From Chitinophaga pinensis (GTDB lineage: Bacteria > Bacteroidota > Bacteroidia > Chitinophagales > Chitinophagaceae), in assembly GCA_945866165.1 (NCBI GenBank), contig CAMBGO010000141.1, positions 1 through 6,482 of the forward strand: a stretch of 6,482 nt of DNA, in the 5' to 3' direction. A program made the position numbers and the translations under genes. Below the pieces are notes generated by a model. The model saw only the letters and a program-made list of their open reading frames with translations. It had not been told where the DNA came from and did not search any database. Each line of letters starts with the position of its first letter. Positions within the stretch are counted from its first letter, which is position 1. This document shows positions 5,896-6,482 of the stretch, piece by piece.

Positions 5896-6482
5896 TTATA
5901 TTCGCTCAATTGTTTGCCTAATTAACCTATCTATAGTGTTTTCTGCATCTGTCGAAAACTGTTTTGTAATTCTATTGGCAACAATAGCGCTCAATGAAAT
6001 ACATTGATGTCCCAACACTGCACCAAGTCCATATATTCCTGCTGTTTCCATTTCATAATTTAGTATCTGATGATTGCCTAGCCTAAAACTTGTTAGTTCA
6101 TCATTTATTGAAGGCATGGAAAGTCCCATTGATAACACCCTGCCTTGCGGACCATAAAACCCTGGACAAGTAATGGTAAGTCCTGCGTGACATTTCTCTG
6201 CAAACCTCGCTAATAAAAATGCACTGGCTCTAAAAACATAGGGAGATGATAAATTGGGATTTAGATGAATGTGTTCTGTTAGCGATCGTCCTATTTCAAG
6301 TTCTTCTTCGGAATTTTGGAAGCGATAAAAATGAAGCAGGTTATCTAATCCAACACCATGGGTACTTGCAACAAAGCTATCGATTCCTACATGTGATTGC
6401 AGCGATCCCGATGTGCCGATCCTTATGATTTGTAGTATTTTCTTCTCTTTTTTATGAACTCTTTCGTTTAAGTCGATATTTA
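5896..6482 (-). CDS. uridine-phosphorylase-like nucleoside phosphorylase, 5' end beyond window
   Basis: The frame is open from the right edge to the TAA at 5896-5898, giving the last 194 complete codons; the start lies outside. The product belongs to the nucleoside phosphorylase-I family, which cleaves nucleosides with phosphate to base and pentose-1-phosphate in nucleoside salvage. Motifs in protein order are RIGTSGSLQ (6423-6397, phosphate loop), LDNLLHFY (about 6348-6325), TITCPGFYGPQGR (6177-6139) and LNYEMETAGIYG (about 6063-6028), followed by SAIVANR. The NYEMET and IVANR segments match uridine phosphorylase (E. coli Udp has NYEMES and VNR) better than purine-type enzymes, so uridine is the likely substrate, though unproven. 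A GTG at 6138 lies inside the domain and is not a plausible start. Family members are usually about 250-290 residues, so roughly 60-100 residues are missing. It is first in the visible minus-strand run ahead of dapF. Confidence 0.9.
   Translation of the reverse strand, partial: NIDLNERVHKKEKKILQIIRIGTSGSLQSHVGIDSFVASTHGVGLDNLLHFYRFQNSEEELEIGRSLTEHIHLNPNLSSPYVFRASAFLLARFAEKCHAGLTITCPGFYGPQGRVLSMGLSMPSINDELTSFRLGNHQILNYEMETAGIYGLGAVLGHQCISLSAIVANRITKQFSTDAENTIDRLIRQTIERI

Noticed and set aside
5896..6138. An 80-residue standalone gene starting at GTG 6138
   Set aside because: The frame is open to the right edge and the upstream part carries the phosphate-loop RIGTSG and FYGPQGR motifs, so this is only the tail of a longer gene.
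1..6482. Search for CRISPR repeats, tRNA genes, insertion-sequence ends, transposase or defence genes
   Set aside because: Reading both strands by eye showed no regularly spaced repeats, cloverleaf, terminal inverted repeats or recognisable defence proteins; a covariance-model scan was not possible.

Overview
The window looks like chromosomal DNA from a Bacteroidota bacterium, probably near Chitinophagaceae or Sphingobacteriia. The base composition is AT-rich and Shine-Dalgarno sequences are absent or weak. The protein types also fit: a long YfhO-family membrane protein, an MscL with the N-terminal motif GNLVDIAVAFVMGG, and a uridine-phosphorylase-like enzyme. The assignment is inferred from protein style and not from any marker gene.

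Left part (1-3966), cell envelope. A plus-strand open frame enters from the left edge and ends at 370. It has an in-frame TAA near the edge and no usable early start, so it is best read as the 3' part of a broken or nonstandard gene of unknown function. It converges on, and overlaps by 14 bases, a minus-strand two-gene unit. In transcription order that unit is a large YfhO-family GT-C-like membrane protein (3966-1471) and then a GT4-type glycosyltransferase (1466-357), 4 bases apart. Their spacing suggests co-transcription and a shared role in making or modifying a surface glycan, whose acceptor is unknown.

Middle (3967-4561). A 169-base divergent intergenic region separates yfhO from mscL, the large-conductance mechanosensitive channel (plus strand). 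It holds weak matches to the Bacteroidota -7 promoter element in each direction and an imperfect inverted repeat.

Right part (4584-6482), metabolism. A minus-strand run reads, in transcription order: uridine-phosphorylase-like nucleoside phosphorylase (5' end beyond the right edge), dapF (diaminopimelate epimerase, for lysine and peptidoglycan), and a NUDIX hydrolase. Gaps are 27 and 40 bases, so this may be one transcript. It converges with mscL across 22 bases.

I found no RNA gene, CRISPR array, insertion sequence, or evidence of an undescribed multi-gene system. The most useful points are the interrupted left-edge frame, two start-codon decisions (TTG for the glycosyltransferase, a downstream ATG for dapF), and the YfhO/GT4 pair.
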